This document shows, piece by piece, positions 42,767 to 51,484 of a stretch of 64,000 nucleotides of DNA (within the stretch, counting starts at the first letter, position 1; every line of letters begins with the position of its first letter). Origin of the DNA: Pseudoxanthomonas helianthi (GTDB lineage Bacteria; Pseudomonadota; Gammaproteobacteria; Xanthomonadales; Xanthomonadaceae); NCBI RefSeq assembly GCF_017939625.1, contig NZ_JAGKTC010000002.1:349072-413071 (forward strand), read 5' to 3'. Below the pieces are notes generated by a model, which saw only the letters and a program-made list of their open reading frames with translations, was not told the DNA's origin and ran no database searches. The translations under genes and the position numbers were made by a program.

Positions 42767-43752
42767 GAAAGCGCAGCGCGCGCGGTTGCGATCCGTGCGC
42801 AGGTTTCCACCGCGGCGAACAGGCTGGATGGATCGGCGAGTCCCTTTCCGGCGAGGTCGAGCGCGGTGCCGTGGTCGACGGCGACGCGCGGATAGGGCAG
42901 GCCCAGGGTCAGGTTCACCGCGCGCTCGAAACCGCTGTATTTCAGCGTCGGCAGGCCCTGGTCGTGGTACATGGCCAGGACCGCGTCGAAGCCGACCAGC
43001 TTCTGCGGCAGGAACGCCGTATCAGCCGGTAGCGCCCCCACCAGCGCAAAGCCTTCGTCGCGCAGCGCGGCCAGCACAGGTTCGATGGTTTCGATCTCCT
43101 CGCGGCCCAGCAGGCCCGCTTCGCCGGCGTGCGGGTTCAGGCCCAGCACGGCGATGGTCGGGCGGGCGATGCCGAAGTCGCGGCGCAGCGCAGCGTCGGT
43201 GATGCGCAGCGTTCGTTCCAGGCTTTCGCGGGTGATCGCGTCCGGCACTTCGCGCAAGGCGAGGTGGGTGGTGGCCAGGGCGACGCGGACCACGTCGTTG
43301 GCCAGCATCATCACCACGTCGCAGCCAGCGCGTTCGGCCAGGCGTTCGGTGGTGCCGGTATAGGCGAAACCGCCGGCATTGATCGCGGCCTTGTGCATCG
43401 GTCCGGTGACCAGCCCGGCGAACTCGCCGTGCAGGCAGGCGTCGGAAGCGGCGTCGAGGGCGGCGATCACCGCCGCGGCGTTGCGCGGACTGGTCTGGCC
43501 GAAAACACTGGGCGCGGAATTCGGGAATTCACGCAGCGGCAGGTCCCCCGGCCGCGTCGCGACTGCGCTTTCCTCCAGCAACTGCAGCGGCAAACGCAAG
43601 GCATCGGCCGCGGCGCGCAATGCGGCCGCGTCGCCGAAGGCGGTCAGCGTGCAATCGTCGCGCGGCCGTTGCGCCAACCGCACGCAAAGCTCGGGACCGA
43701 CGCCCGCCGGTTCGCCGGGAACCAGCGCCAGCTTCGGTCCCGTACCGGCCAT
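42763..43752 (-). CDS. pdxA: 4-hydroxythreonine-4-phosphate dehydrogenase
   Basis: It oxidises 4-phosphohydroxy-threonine in the DXP-dependent pathway to pyridoxal phosphate. The 329 residues carry GEPAGVGPEL at the N terminus, the metal-binding His in GPMHKAAIN, HLALREVPDAIT and MYHDQGLPTLKY, and GLNPHAGEAG. The start codon shares one base with the surA stop, and the TAG stop is inside a palindromic repeat. Confidence 0.95.
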   Translation of the reverse strand: MAGTGPKLALVPGEPAGVGPELCVRLAQRPRDDCTLTAFGDAAALRAAADALRLPLQLLEESAVATRPGDLPLREFPNSAPSVFGQTSPRNAAAVIAALDAASDACLHGEFAGLVTGPMHKAAINAGGFAYTGTTERLAERAGCDVVMMLANDVVRVALATTHLALREVPDAITRESLERTLRITDAALRRDFGIARPTIAVLGLNPHAGEAGLLGREEIETIEPVLAALRDEGFALVGALPADTAFLPQKLVGFDAVLAMYHDQGLPTLKYSGFERAVNLTLGLPYPRVAVDHGTALDLAGKGLADPSSLFAAVETCARIATARAALS

Positions 43753-45113
43753 CAGCCGCCGCTGGGTGCGGGCGTCGCCGGCGCCGGGGCGGGCGCAGTC
43801 GTGGGCGTCGCCGCGGCATCCGCCTGGTTGCGGAAACTGACGAAGGCTTCGCCGCGCATTTCCTGCAGGAAGCGGTTGTATTCCTCTTCCAGCTTGCGCC
43901 GGCCGATGGTTTCGCGCACCTGCGAACGGCGGTTGGCGTCGCCGACGTCGCTCTGGCGGCTGCCTTCGCGCTGGACGATGTGCCAGCCGGCTTCACTGCG
44001 GAACGGCTCGGTCACCTGGCCGTCCTGCAGTGCGGCGATCTTCTGGCCGAAATCCGGACCATAGGCGTCGGCCGGGAACCAGCCCAGTTCGCCGCCGTTG
44101 TCGCGGGTGTTGGTGTCTTCCGACGCTTCCTTGGCGACCGCGGCGAAATCGGCGCCGCCGGCGACGCGCGCGCGCGCGGTATCGATCTTGGCCTTGGCCG
44201 CTGCCGCGTCCTGGGTCGGGGTGATCCGGACCAGGATGTGGCGCGCGTGGTATTCGGTGACCATCTTCGGCGCGGCCTGGCTCGCGTCGCGGGTTTCCAC
44301 CAGCTTCAGCAACTGGAAGCCGCTGGGTCCGCGGATCGGGCCGACTACCTGGCCTGCGTTCATGCCTTTCAGGGTTTCGACGAAGGCGGGCGGGATTTCA
44401 TCGACGCTGCGCCAGCCCAGGTCGCCGCCTTCCAGCGCGTTGGGGCTGTCGGAATAGCGCACCGCGGCGGCGTTGAATTCCATCTCGTTCTTGTCGAGCA
44501 GGGCCTTGATGCCATCGACTTTCTTCTGCCCGGTGGCGATCTGCTCGGGCGTGGCGCCTTCGGGCAGGGCGACCAGGATGTGCGCCAGATGGTACTGGGT
44601 ACCGCCGCTGGCCTGGGCGGCCATTGCGGCATTGACCTCGGCCTCGCTGACCTGGATGCGGCTCTGGGCGAAGCTCTGGCGCAGCCGCTGCACGGTGATT
44701 TCGTCGCGCACCGAGTTGCGGAATTCGTCGAACGACAGGCCGTCGGCGGCGATGCGCTGGCGCAGGCCGTCGATGGTGGTGCCATTCTGCTGGGCGATGC
44801 CGGCAACGGCGTTGTTGAGCTCGTCGTCGGTGACGGTGATGCCGCTGCTGTTGGCGCGGGCGACTTGCAGTTTCATCAGCACCAGGCGCTCCAGCACCTG
44901 GCGTTCCAGCACGTTCTGCGGCGGCAGTTGGCCGGGCTGGTTGGCGTACTGCTGGGTGACATTGCGCACGGCGCGGTCGAGTTCGCTCTGCAGGATCACG
45001 TCCTCGTCGACCACTGCGGCGATGCGGTCCAGCGGTTGCAGGGTCTGCGCGGAGGCGGCGACGGCGCCACCGAGCGAAGCGATGACGAGAAGACAGGCGA
45101 TGGATTTCTTCAT
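43752..45113 (-). CDS. surA: Periplasmic peptidyl-prolyl isomerase and chaperone SurA
   Basis: It carries unfolded outer-membrane proteins to the BAM complex. The 453-residue precursor has a signal peptide (1-22, ASAQ), an N-terminal chaperone domain (AAVVDEDVILQSELD onward) and two parvulin domains (about 175-275 with HLAHILVALP, 285-385 with ARHILVRI). A C-terminal Ala/Pro/Thr tail of about 25 residues is longer than in E. coli (428 residues). The ATG overlaps the lptD stop by four bases. Confidence 0.94.
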   Translation of the reverse strand: MKKSIACLLVIASLGGAVAASAQTLQPLDRIAAVVDEDVILQSELDRAVRNVTQQYANQPGQLPPQNVLERQVLERLVLMKLQVARANSSGITVTDDELNNAVAGIAQQNGTTIDGLRQRIAADGLSFDEFRNSVRDEITVQRLRQSFAQSRIQVSEAEVNAAMAAQASGGTQYHLAHILVALPEGATPEQIATGQKKVDGIKALLDKNEMEFNAAAVRYSDSPNALEGGDLGWRSVDEIPPAFVETLKGMNAGQVVGPIRGPSGFQLLKLVETRDASQAAPKMVTEYHARHILVRITPTQDAAAAKAKIDTARARVAGGADFAAVAKEASEDTNTRDNGGELGWFPADAYGPDFGQKIAALQDGQVTEPFRSEAGWHIVQREGSRQSDVGDANRRSQVRETIGRRKLEEEYNRFLQEMRGEAFVSFRNQADAAATPTTAPAPAPATPAPSGG

Positions 45114-47569
45114 GGCAGGGTAGGGTCGGAGGTTTCCGGGTTCTGGTGGCGGATCGAGGCCGGCGGCACCAGGTAGAGGTCGTCGCGGTAGTAGCCGAGG
45201 ATAGCGCGTCGCAGGGTGCGTTCGGTGTCCTGGCCGGCCGAACCGAGGCCTTTCAGTTCGAATTCGACCTGGATGGAGTTGTTGAGTTCGCCCTCGCGGT
45301 TGCGCACGTAACGCCGGCCCAGCACGCGCACGCTCATGCAGCAGCTGTCCCACTGCACGCCGGCCAAGGCTTCGAGCAGCTTGTGATCGCGCAGCGAGTG
45401 GTAGTAGCGGCCGACGACGCTCCAGGAAGGCGTGACCGGGTACAGGAAGGAGAAATCGGCTTGTTCCAGCAGGTCGCTGCCGTCGCTGGTGTTGCGCCGG
45501 TAGCGGTAGCCGATGTTGACGACGCCGTCGCCGCCGATCAGGTAGCGCGCGCGGATCGTCGCCAGGTCCTCGCGGCGGAACTTGGGATCCCATTGGTAGG
45601 CGGCGGCGATGTTCCAGCGGTCGCTGGGCGCGTACTGCGCCTCGGCCACCCAGGCCGACTTGCCGCGCTCGATGATCGGTTCGCCGGGCACCGTCACCTG
45701 CGAACCATCGAAATAGCGGATCTGGCCGAGGCTGACGGCGAGTTTTTCCTTGCCGTCGGTCTGGCGGATCAGGCGTGAGGTCAGGGCCAGGGTCAGCTGG
45801 TTGGCATCGGCCTGGCGGTCTGCACCGGAATAGCGGTTGTCGCGGAACAGCGAACCCCAGCTGAAGGTCATCGGCGCGGTGTCGAACAGCGGCAGTCCAT
45901 CCTGGTCGCGGTAGGGCGCATTGAGGTAGAACAGGCGCGGTTCCAGCGTCTGCAGGTAGGGCTTGTCGCCGACGGTGGCGTCGCGGTCGAAGAACATGCC
46001 CGCATCGATCGTGCCGATCGGCAGGCTGCGGCTGGGCGATGTATTGCGGAACTCCGCAATCATCGCCGGGGTGACGCCTGCTGCGTCGACGCCGTACTTC
46101 GTCATTGCCTGCGAGATGGCCAGTTCGTCCGCCTTGCCGCCATCCAACTGGTAACCGGTGTAGCGCCAGGCCAGGGTCGGCGTGATGAACCAACTGGGAC
46201 CTTGGAGCGGCGTCGATACGTAGGGCATCAGATCGAGGCGGCTACCGCCGTAGCGTTTCTGCACTTCGCCGGTGTATTCGAACCCGTCGTCGGTGAAGCG
46301 CTTCACCTTCAAGTCGTCGCGGGCGAAACGGACGGCTTCGGTATGTACGCCGGCCTTCAGCCAGCGCCCGAAAGGTTGTTCCCAATTGAAGAACGCGCGC
46401 GGCAGGCGATGGTACGGCAGCGAGTCCTCGGTCAGCGTGTAATCGCTCAACTGGTAATAGTCGATCTGTGCGCCGGCATCCCAGTACTGGCCGCGTCCCC
46501 AGACGCCGGCCGTGCTGGTCATCGAGTACGCGGCTTGCCCGTACAGCGAATTGCCGAAGTCTTCCAGGTAGCGTTGGTCGCTGATCCAGTTCAGGTCGGC
46601 GCGGGCCTGCCACTGCCCGCTCAGGTTGTGCTCGCCCTTGAAAGCGACGCGCCCGCGATCGCGGTCGCGCAGCTTGTCGTTGGACATGTAGGTCGTGTCC
46701 AGCACGCCCTTGCCGTCCGGGTACAGGTAACGGAATTGCGCGCCCAGCTGGAAGCCGCGCTTGCTCATGTAGCGCGGGGTCAGGGTTGCGTCGTAGTTCG
46801 GCGCCAGGTTCAGGTAGATCGGTTGGCGATAGTCGAAGCCATTGCGCCCGGAGCTGCTGACCGCCGGATACAGCAGGCCGGTGTGGCGGCGGTCGTCCAC
46901 GGGGAACTTGATCCACGGCACGTACAGCACCGGCACCTTGCCGATGCGCACGATGGCGTTGCGGGCCACGCCGAAGCCTTCATCGGTATCCACGTCGATG
47001 CGGTTGGCGCGCAATTCCCAGCTGCGCTGGCTCGGCGCACAGGTGGAATAGGTTGCGCCATTGAGCTGGCCGCTGGGCCCCTGCATGACGATGCTGTCGG
47101 CGCCGCCATTGCCGCGCCGCGACACCAGCTGGTAGCGCAGGTTGTCGATCTGGTGGGTGTCCTTGTCGGTGCTGCCGTGCGCCTTCTCGGCGATCACGCG
47201 CATGCCCGAGTCCTGGTAGCGGACGTTGCCGGTGGCCTCGTAGGTGCCGGCTTGCTGGTCCAGCTTGAAATTGTCGGCCTTCAGGTACTGGTCGCCGCGG
47301 ACCAGTTCGACGTTGCCGTCGTACACCGGGTTGTTCTCGGTGCCGCTGAGCATGTCGCCTTCGATGTTGGTATTTTCCTGCGCCCGCTTCTCGCGCGCCT
47401 GTTCGCCGGTCAGGCCGGTGGCCGGCGGCGGGGCGCCGGGAAAGACGGGCACGGCATCGCCGATCGGGCACAGGCCCCAGTTGTCGGGCTTGCCTTCATC
47501 GGCTGCCATTGCCGGCAGGGCCAAGGCAATGCTGAACGGGATGGGCAGCAGGCGGAGGGCTCGGCGCAC
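45110..47569 (-). CDS. lptD: LPS-assembly outer-membrane protein LptD
   Basis: It inserts lipopolysaccharide into the outer leaflet together with the LptE lipoprotein. The 819-residue precursor has a signal peptide (PAMA-AD), a periplasmic beta-jellyroll (about 50-200: SGTENNPVYDGNVELVRGDQYL split over two strands) with CPIGD near residue 33, and a 26-strand barrel whose plug region includes YLNLAPNYDATLTPRYMSKRG read in parts. Cys pairs needed for the disulfide switch are present (C33, C196 region, CCMSV near the end). The start is a GTG at 47569. It heads the minus-strand operon. Confidence 0.94.
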   Translation of the reverse strand: MRRALRLLPIPFSIALALPAMAADEGKPDNWGLCPIGDAVPVFPGAPPPATGLTGEQAREKRAQENTNIEGDMLSGTENNPVYDGNVELVRGDQYLKADNFKLDQQAGTYEATGNVRYQDSGMRVIAEKAHGSTDKDTHQIDNLRYQLVSRRGNGGADSIVMQGPSGQLNGATYSTCAPSQRSWELRANRIDVDTDEGFGVARNAIVRIGKVPVLYVPWIKFPVDDRRHTGLLYPAVSSSGRNGFDYRQPIYLNLAPNYDATLTPRYMSKRGFQLGAQFRYLYPDGKGVLDTTYMSNDKLRDRDRGRVAFKGEHNLSGQWQARADLNWISDQRYLEDFGNSLYGQAAYSMTSTAGVWGRGQYWDAGAQIDYYQLSDYTLTEDSLPYHRLPRAFFNWEQPFGRWLKAGVHTEAVRFARDDLKVKRFTDDGFEYTGEVQKRYGGSRLDLMPYVSTPLQGPSWFITPTLAWRYTGYQLDGGKADELAISQAMTKYGVDAAGVTPAMIAEFRNTSPSRSLPIGTIDAGMFFDRDATVGDKPYLQTLEPRLFYLNAPYRDQDGLPLFDTAPMTFSWGSLFRDNRYSGADRQADANQLTLALTSRLIRQTDGKEKLAVSLGQIRYFDGSQVTVPGEPIIERGKSAWVAEAQYAPSDRWNIAAAYQWDPKFRREDLATIRARYLIGGDGVVNIGYRYRRNTSDGSDLLEQADFSFLYPVTPSWSVVGRYYHSLRDHKLLEALAGVQWDSCCMSVRVLGRRYVRNREGELNNSIQVEFELKGLGSAGQDTERTLRRAILGYYRDDLYLVPPASIRHQNPETSDPTLP

Positions 47570-47703
47570 GCAGTCGGGAATCCGGGCGGAAAACGGCCGT
47601 TAGCTTGCCGCATGAACCGCGAGCCGGCAATGAAAGCCGTCGGCCGGTGTCGGGCGGGGTTCAGGCGTCCCGAAGGTCGTCCTGCGCTCCGGCGGGGCCC
47701 GGT

Positions 47704-48612
47704 TCAACGCAGTTCGGCCACATGGGCCACGCTGCATTCGCGCAACGCGTCGAGGCTGTAGCCGCCCTCCAGCATCGACACCACCCGGCCGCCGGCATGG
47801 CGGCGGGCGATGCGGCGCAATTCGCGGGTCAGCCAGGCGAAGTCATCGGTTTCGAGCATCAGGTCGGCCAGCGGGTCGTGCATGTGCGCATCGAAGCCGG
47901 CCGACACCAGCAGCAGCTGCGGACGGAAATCGTTTAGCCAAGGCAGCAGTTCCTCGGCCCAGACGTTCTGGAAGCGGAACCCGCCGCTGCCGGGCGGCAG
48001 CAGGACGTTGCGCACGTTGCCGACGCCGCGCTCGTGGGGGCTGCCGGTATGCGGGTAGATGCCGGATTCGTGGCTGCTCAGGTAGGCCACCCGGGGCTCG
48101 TTGCGGAAGATGTCCTGGGTGCCATTGCCGTGGTGCACGTCGAAATCGACCACGGCAATGCGTTCCAGGGCATGCCGTTCCAGCGCATGGGCAGCGGCGA
48201 TGGCGACATTGTTGAGCAGGCAGAAGCCCATCGCGGCGTTCGGGGTGGCGTGGTGGCCCGGCGGACGCACGGCGCAGAAGGCGGTCTCGCTTTCGCCATT
48301 CATCACCGCATCGACCGCGGCGATGCCGGCCCCGGCCGCACGCAGGGCCGCGGCGCGGGAGTCGGGGCTGGCGATGGTGTCGGGGTCGAGCACGCGGTAG
48401 CCGGTGAAGCCGGTCGCCAGTGCGCTATCGATCAGGGTGTCGTCATGCACGCGGCGCAGGTCGCCGAGCCGGGCGGCGGGCGCTTCGCGCCAGTCGAGGT
48501 CGCCGTGGTGCTCGCGCAGGGCTTCCAGCACCGCCTGCAGCCGCGCCGGGCACTCCGGGTGCTCGGGGCCGGGGTCGTGCAGCAGGCAGGCGGGGTGGGT
48601 GTAGATGATCAC
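47704..48612 (-). CDS. Histone-deacetylase-superfamily zinc hydrolase
   Basis: The 302-residue protein belongs to the class II/acetoin-utilisation group of the arginase-deacetylase fold. It has the tandem His of RPPGHHA, zinc ligands in DFDVHHGNGT and GFDAHMHDPL, and the final catalytic Tyr region LEGGYSLDAL. Bacterial members deacetylate acetyl-polyamines or acetyl-lysine; the substrate cannot be told from sequence alone. It is transcribed toward lptD's promoter region with 134 bases between. Confidence 0.9.
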   Translation of the reverse strand: MIIYTHPACLLHDPGPEHPECPARLQAVLEALREHHGDLDWREAPAARLGDLRRVHDDTLIDSALATGFTGYRVLDPDTIASPDSRAAALRAAGAGIAAVDAVMNGESETAFCAVRPPGHHATPNAAMGFCLLNNVAIAAAHALERHALERIAVVDFDVHHGNGTQDIFRNEPRVAYLSSHESGIYPHTGSPHERGVGNVRNVLLPPGSGGFRFQNVWAEELLPWLNDFRPQLLLVSAGFDAHMHDPLADLMLETDDFAWLTRELRRIARRHAGGRVVSMLEGGYSLDALRECSVAHVAELR

Positions 48613-48663
48613 GTTATGAGTGTTGCCTGCGGCCTGATCGATGGTCCGCCGAAGGTATTCGAC

Positions 48664-48835
48664 GTGGGAGTGGGGGCGTAGCCACCGGTCAGTCGCGAAT
48701 ATCGAAGCCGTAAAGTTTCAACAACAGTGTTCTGCAGGAAAGCAGTGATGCCGATTTTTTCGAATCGACATGGGAATTGGCGGATAGGTCGCTCCGCAAT
48801 TCGCGACTGACCGGTGGCTACGCCCCCACTCCCAC
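48664..48835. repeat. Perfect 37-bp inverted repeat element (BIME-like)
   Basis: Arms 48664-48700 and 48799-48835 are exact reverse complements over 37 bases, beginning GTGGGAGTGGGGGCGTAGCC and ending AGTCGCGAAT. The 98-base spacer is A/T-richer and has no gene. The ends match the other REP units here. It fills most of the gap between the deacetylase-like gene and the cobalamin adenosyltransferase gene. Confidence 0.85.
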
Positions 48836-48849
48836 GCCGGATTCCGTTG

Positions 48850-49407
48850 TTATCCACGCCTTCTCTCATGCCGCCACAACACCTCGCCTTGCCCATCCGC
48901 ACGGGCAAGCACCCGCGACAGCACGAACAGCAGGTCGGACAGGCGGTTGAGGTAGCGGATCGCCTCGGCGCGCACGCTTTCGTGCCGCGACAACGCCACC
49001 GTCGCGCGTTCGGCGCGGCGCACGATGGTGCGGGCCAGGTGGCAGCGCGCGGCCGCTTCGCCGCCGCCGGGCAGGATGAAATCCTTCAGCGCCGGCAGGT
49101 CTTCGTTGTAATGGTCCAGCTGCCGTTCCAGCGCATCCACGTCGGCATCGAAGATCGCCGCGTGGCCGGGAATGCACAGCTCGCCGCCCAGGTCGAACAT
49201 CTGGTGCTGCACCGTGGTCAGCAGGTCGCGGATGTCGTCGGGCACCTTGTTCGCCGCCAACACCACGCCGATCGCCGAATTGGCTTCGTCGACCGTGCCG
49301 TAGGCTTCCACGCGCGGCGAATCCTTGGCGACGCGGCTGCCGTCGCCGAGGCCGGTGCTGCCGTCGTCGCCGGTGCGGGTGTAGATCTTCGAAAGACGAT
49401 TACCCAT
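48850..49407 (-). CDS. PduO-type cob(I)alamin adenosyltransferase
   Basis: It transfers adenosyl from ATP to cob(I)alamin, making coenzyme B12. The 185 residues have the N-terminal ATP loop KIYTRTGDDGSTGLGDG, EAYGTVDEANSAIG, and the helix motif RTIVRRAERATVAL with YLNRLSDLLFVLSR, all diagnostic of the PduO trimeric fold. The frame runs upstream through a REP, but ATG 49407 is the conserved start. No B12 synthesis gene is nearby, so a salvage role is likely. Confidence 0.93.
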   Translation of the reverse strand: MGNRLSKIYTRTGDDGSTGLGDGSRVAKDSPRVEAYGTVDEANSAIGVVLAANKVPDDIRDLLTTVQHQMFDLGGELCIPGHAAIFDADVDALERQLDHYNEDLPALKDFILPGGGEAAARCHLARTIVRRAERATVALSRHESVRAEAIRYLNRLSDLLFVLSRVLARADGQGEVLWRHERRRG

Positions 49408-49424
49408 CGCTGGAGACCCTGCCT

Positions 49425-49526
49425 GTGGGAGCGACGTGAGTCGCGAATGCCTTTGCTCTATTTGATACTTGGCAGAAGAGCTTCGCGGCTTGCCGGTCAC
49501 GACGACATGTCGTGACCACTCCCACA
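49425..49526. repeat. REP pair upstream of the adenosyltransferase gene
   Basis: GTGGGAGCGACGTGAGTCGCGAATG at 49425-49449 faces CTCCCACA at 49519-49526. An additional perfect 9-bp palindrome GGTCACGAC/GTCGTGACC lies at 49495-49517. The element occupies the 132-base gap between two minus-strand genes. Confidence 0.7.
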
Positions 49527-49539
49527 GGGAGGCTTTTCG

Positions 49540-50130
49540 TCAAGCCGACTTGTCTTGCGGCTTCAGCGCGCGCGCCGCGGCAACGACGCCGACGTGCAGC
49601 ACGGCGGCGATGCCGGTGTAGATGGCGGCGGTGCGGGCGTACGGCAGCAGCCACTCGGTGTAGTTCTGCCACCAGCCGGCGAAAGTCGGGTTGGCGACGC
49701 TGTCGCTGATCCAGTAGAAGCTGCCCTGGGCCAGCAGCTGGCACACCACAACCGACACCAGCAGGCTGGCGACCAGCACGCCGAGGAACTTGCCAGTGGA
49801 CTGGGCGTAGAAGCGGCGGGCGATGCCGCCACCCAGCCACAGCGCGAAATAGGCCGGGACCAGGAACCAGTACGCGGCCGACACGCAGTAATGGGCGAAG
49901 AAATCGATGCCCTGGCCGTGGATCACCCACCAGTCCACGCCCACCGCCAGCGCCATCAGCAGCGGGAAAGCCCACCTGGTCCAACTGCGCAGGTAGAAGC
50001 CGCCGATGAAGAACACCGCCCATGAGGCATCCGGCACCGGCATGAAGTGGAACGGCAGGTTGCTGCGGGTCACCGCCATCAGCAGGGCCAGCAGGGCGAG
50101 GATCACGGCGCGGGTCTGGTTGGTATTCAT
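49540..50130 (-). CDS. Six-helix membrane protein, candidate vitamin B12-related transporter component
   Basis: The 196-residue protein has about five to six membrane helices (residues 8-20, 36-50, 55-70, 80-100, 113-137 and 167-187). PVPDASWAVFFIGGFYL resembles the conserved loop of small ECF-S-like/DUF6580 proteins; that link is from memory and needs a profile search. Its partner on the same strand is the cobalamin adenosyltransferase, so a role in cobalamin uptake is a plausible inference. No cobalamin riboswitch is seen upstream. Confidence 0.6.
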   Translation of the reverse strand: MNTNQTRAVILALLALLMAVTRSNLPFHFMPVPDASWAVFFIGGFYLRSWTRWAFPLLMALAVGVDWWVIHGQGIDFFAHYCVSAAYWFLVPAYFALWLGGGIARRFYAQSTGKFLGVLVASLLVSVVVCQLLAQGSFYWISDSVANPTFAGWWQNYTEWLLPYARTAAIYTGIAAVLHVGVVAAARALKPQDKSA

Positions 50131-50184
50131 CTTGGGGCGGTCATCCGGAAGACTCAGGCGCTCATTCTAGCCAATACCCACCTC

Positions 50185-50252
50185 GTAGGAGCGGGCCCTG
50201 CCCGCGAGGCCTTCTCTCGTGAAAGCCAGCGCGGGCAAGGCCCGCCCCTGCA
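50185..50252. repeat. REP pair upstream of ubiH
   Basis: GTAGGAGCGGGCCCTGCCCGCGA at 50185-50207 faces GCGCGGGCAAGGCCCGCCCCTGC at 50230-50252, with GGGC-type arms instead of the GACG or GGCC arms of other copies. It separates the divergent membrane-protein and ubiH genes. Confidence 0.75.
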
Positions 50253-50263
50253 AGGGCTGCCGG

Positions 50264-50269
50264 TATCAT
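50264..50269 (+). promoter_or_regulatory. -10 box suggesting a leaderless ubiH transcript
   Basis: TATCAT ends six bases before the ubiH ATG (50276). No ribosome-binding site is visible between them, which fits a transcript starting at or next to the ATG. The -35 region falls in the REP and has no consensus match. Confidence 0.35.
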
Positions 50270-50275
50270 GGCCGC

Positions 50276-51484
50276 ATGACCCAACACGATGTCCTGATCG
50301 TCGGCGGCGGCCTGGTCGGCGCCAGTCTCGCCATCGCCCTGGACCGCTTCGGCGTGGACACCGGCCTGGTCGAAGCCGCGCCCGCCGGAGCACTGCCGGC
50401 GGTGTTCGACCAGCGCAACCTCAGTTTCGCCGCCGCCACCGTCAATGCGCTGACCGCGCTGGGCGTGATGCAGAAGCTGCGCGCGCCGACCGGACCGATC
50501 CGGCGCATCCACATCAGCCGCGAAGGCGATTTCGGCCGGGTGAAGCTCGACGCGGCGAATTACGGCCGGGAGGCCTTTGGCCAGGTCGTCGTCGCCCGCG
50601 ATTTCGGCGAGGCGCTGGAAGCCCGGCTCGGCGAACTGTCGCGCGTGACCCGCTACCGCCCGGCACGCTTCGTCGGCCTCGGCGAAGGCAGCGATGGCAG
50701 CTTGCGCCGCGTGCGCATCGCCGACGCGCAGGGCGAACGCGAAATCGCGGCCAAGCTGCTGGTCGCCGCCGACGGCACCCGCAGCGGCCTGCGCGACGCG
50801 TTGGGCATTGGCGCGGACGAACACGACTACCAACAGACCCTGTTCGTCGCCCGCATCCGTGGCGAGCGCGCGCCGGATGGGACGGCCTACGAGCGTTTCA
50901 CCGCTACCGGTCCCACCGCGTTGCTGCCGCGCGGCGACCGCCACTTCGGCCTGATCCACGGCGTCGCCCGCGAAGACGCCGAAGCCGTCGCCGCGCTGGA
51001 CGATGCGGTCTGGCTGGCACGTGTGCAGGCGGTGTTCGGCTGGCGCGCGGGACGATTCCTGTCCAGCGGCGAACGCAGCACCTATCCGATCGTCCAGGTC
51101 GTGGCGCAACGCCTGGTGGGCGAACGCGCGGTGCTGCTCGGCAATGCGGCGCAGACCATCCATCCGATCGGCGCGCAGGGCTTCAACCTGGGCCTGCGCG
51201 ACGCGCTGTCCCTGGCCGAATTGATCGAATCTGGCGAAGACCCCGGCGCTTCCGCCTTGCTCGATGCCTATGCGTTGCGTCGCCGTGAAGACCGAGCACG
51301 CACTCTGCGGTTCTCCGACGGCCTGGCCCGCGTCACCGGCGGCGGAGCGCCCCTGCTTGGTCCGTTGCGCAGCTTGGGCCTGCTGGCCGCCGACAGTGCG
51401 CCGGCACTGCAGTCGTTCCTGGTCGGTGGCGCGATGGGCTTCCGCGGCGACGTGCCGGCGCTGTGCCGGGAGAACGCCGCATGA
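50276..51484 (+). CDS. ubiH: UbiH-family FAD monooxygenase (2-octaprenyl-6-methoxyphenol hydroxylase)
   Basis: The 402-residue flavoprotein should hydroxylate the ubiquinone ring. Dinucleotide fold VLIVGGGLVGASLA at the N terminus, the DG motif LVAADGTRSGLR, and the FAD ribityl-binding GNAAQTIHPIGAQGFNLGLRD (given as GNAAQTIHP, GAQGFNLGLRD) place it in the UbiH/UbiF/VisC family; the GNAAQTIHPI form is that of UbiH. It overlaps the next family member by ATGA. ATG 50276 starts the fold directly. Confidence 0.88.
   Translation: MTQHDVLIVGGGLVGASLAIALDRFGVDTGLVEAAPAGALPAVFDQRNLSFAAATVNALTALGVMQKLRAPTGPIRRIHISREGDFGRVKLDAANYGREAFGQVVVARDFGEALEARLGELSRVTRYRPARFVGLGEGSDGSLRRVRIADAQGEREIAAKLLVAADGTRSGLRDALGIGADEHDYQQTLFVARIRGERAPDGTAYERFTATGPTALLPRGDRHFGLIHGVAREDAEAVAALDDAVWLARVQAVFGWRAGRFLSSGERSTYPIVQVVAQRLVGERAVLLGNAAQTIHPIGAQGFNLGLRDALSLAELIESGEDPGASALLDAYALRRREDRARTLRFSDGLARVTGGGAPLLGPLRSLGLLAADSAPALQSFLVGGAMGFRGDVPALCRENAA

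Noticed and set aside
48664-48835. Possible CRISPR array or leader
   Set aside because: There are only two arms in inverted orientation and no regularly spaced direct repeats or cas genes.
50131-50275. Cobalamin riboswitch before the membrane-protein gene
   Set aside because: No B12-box-like sequence (GCCACTG) is present; the region is a REP pair.
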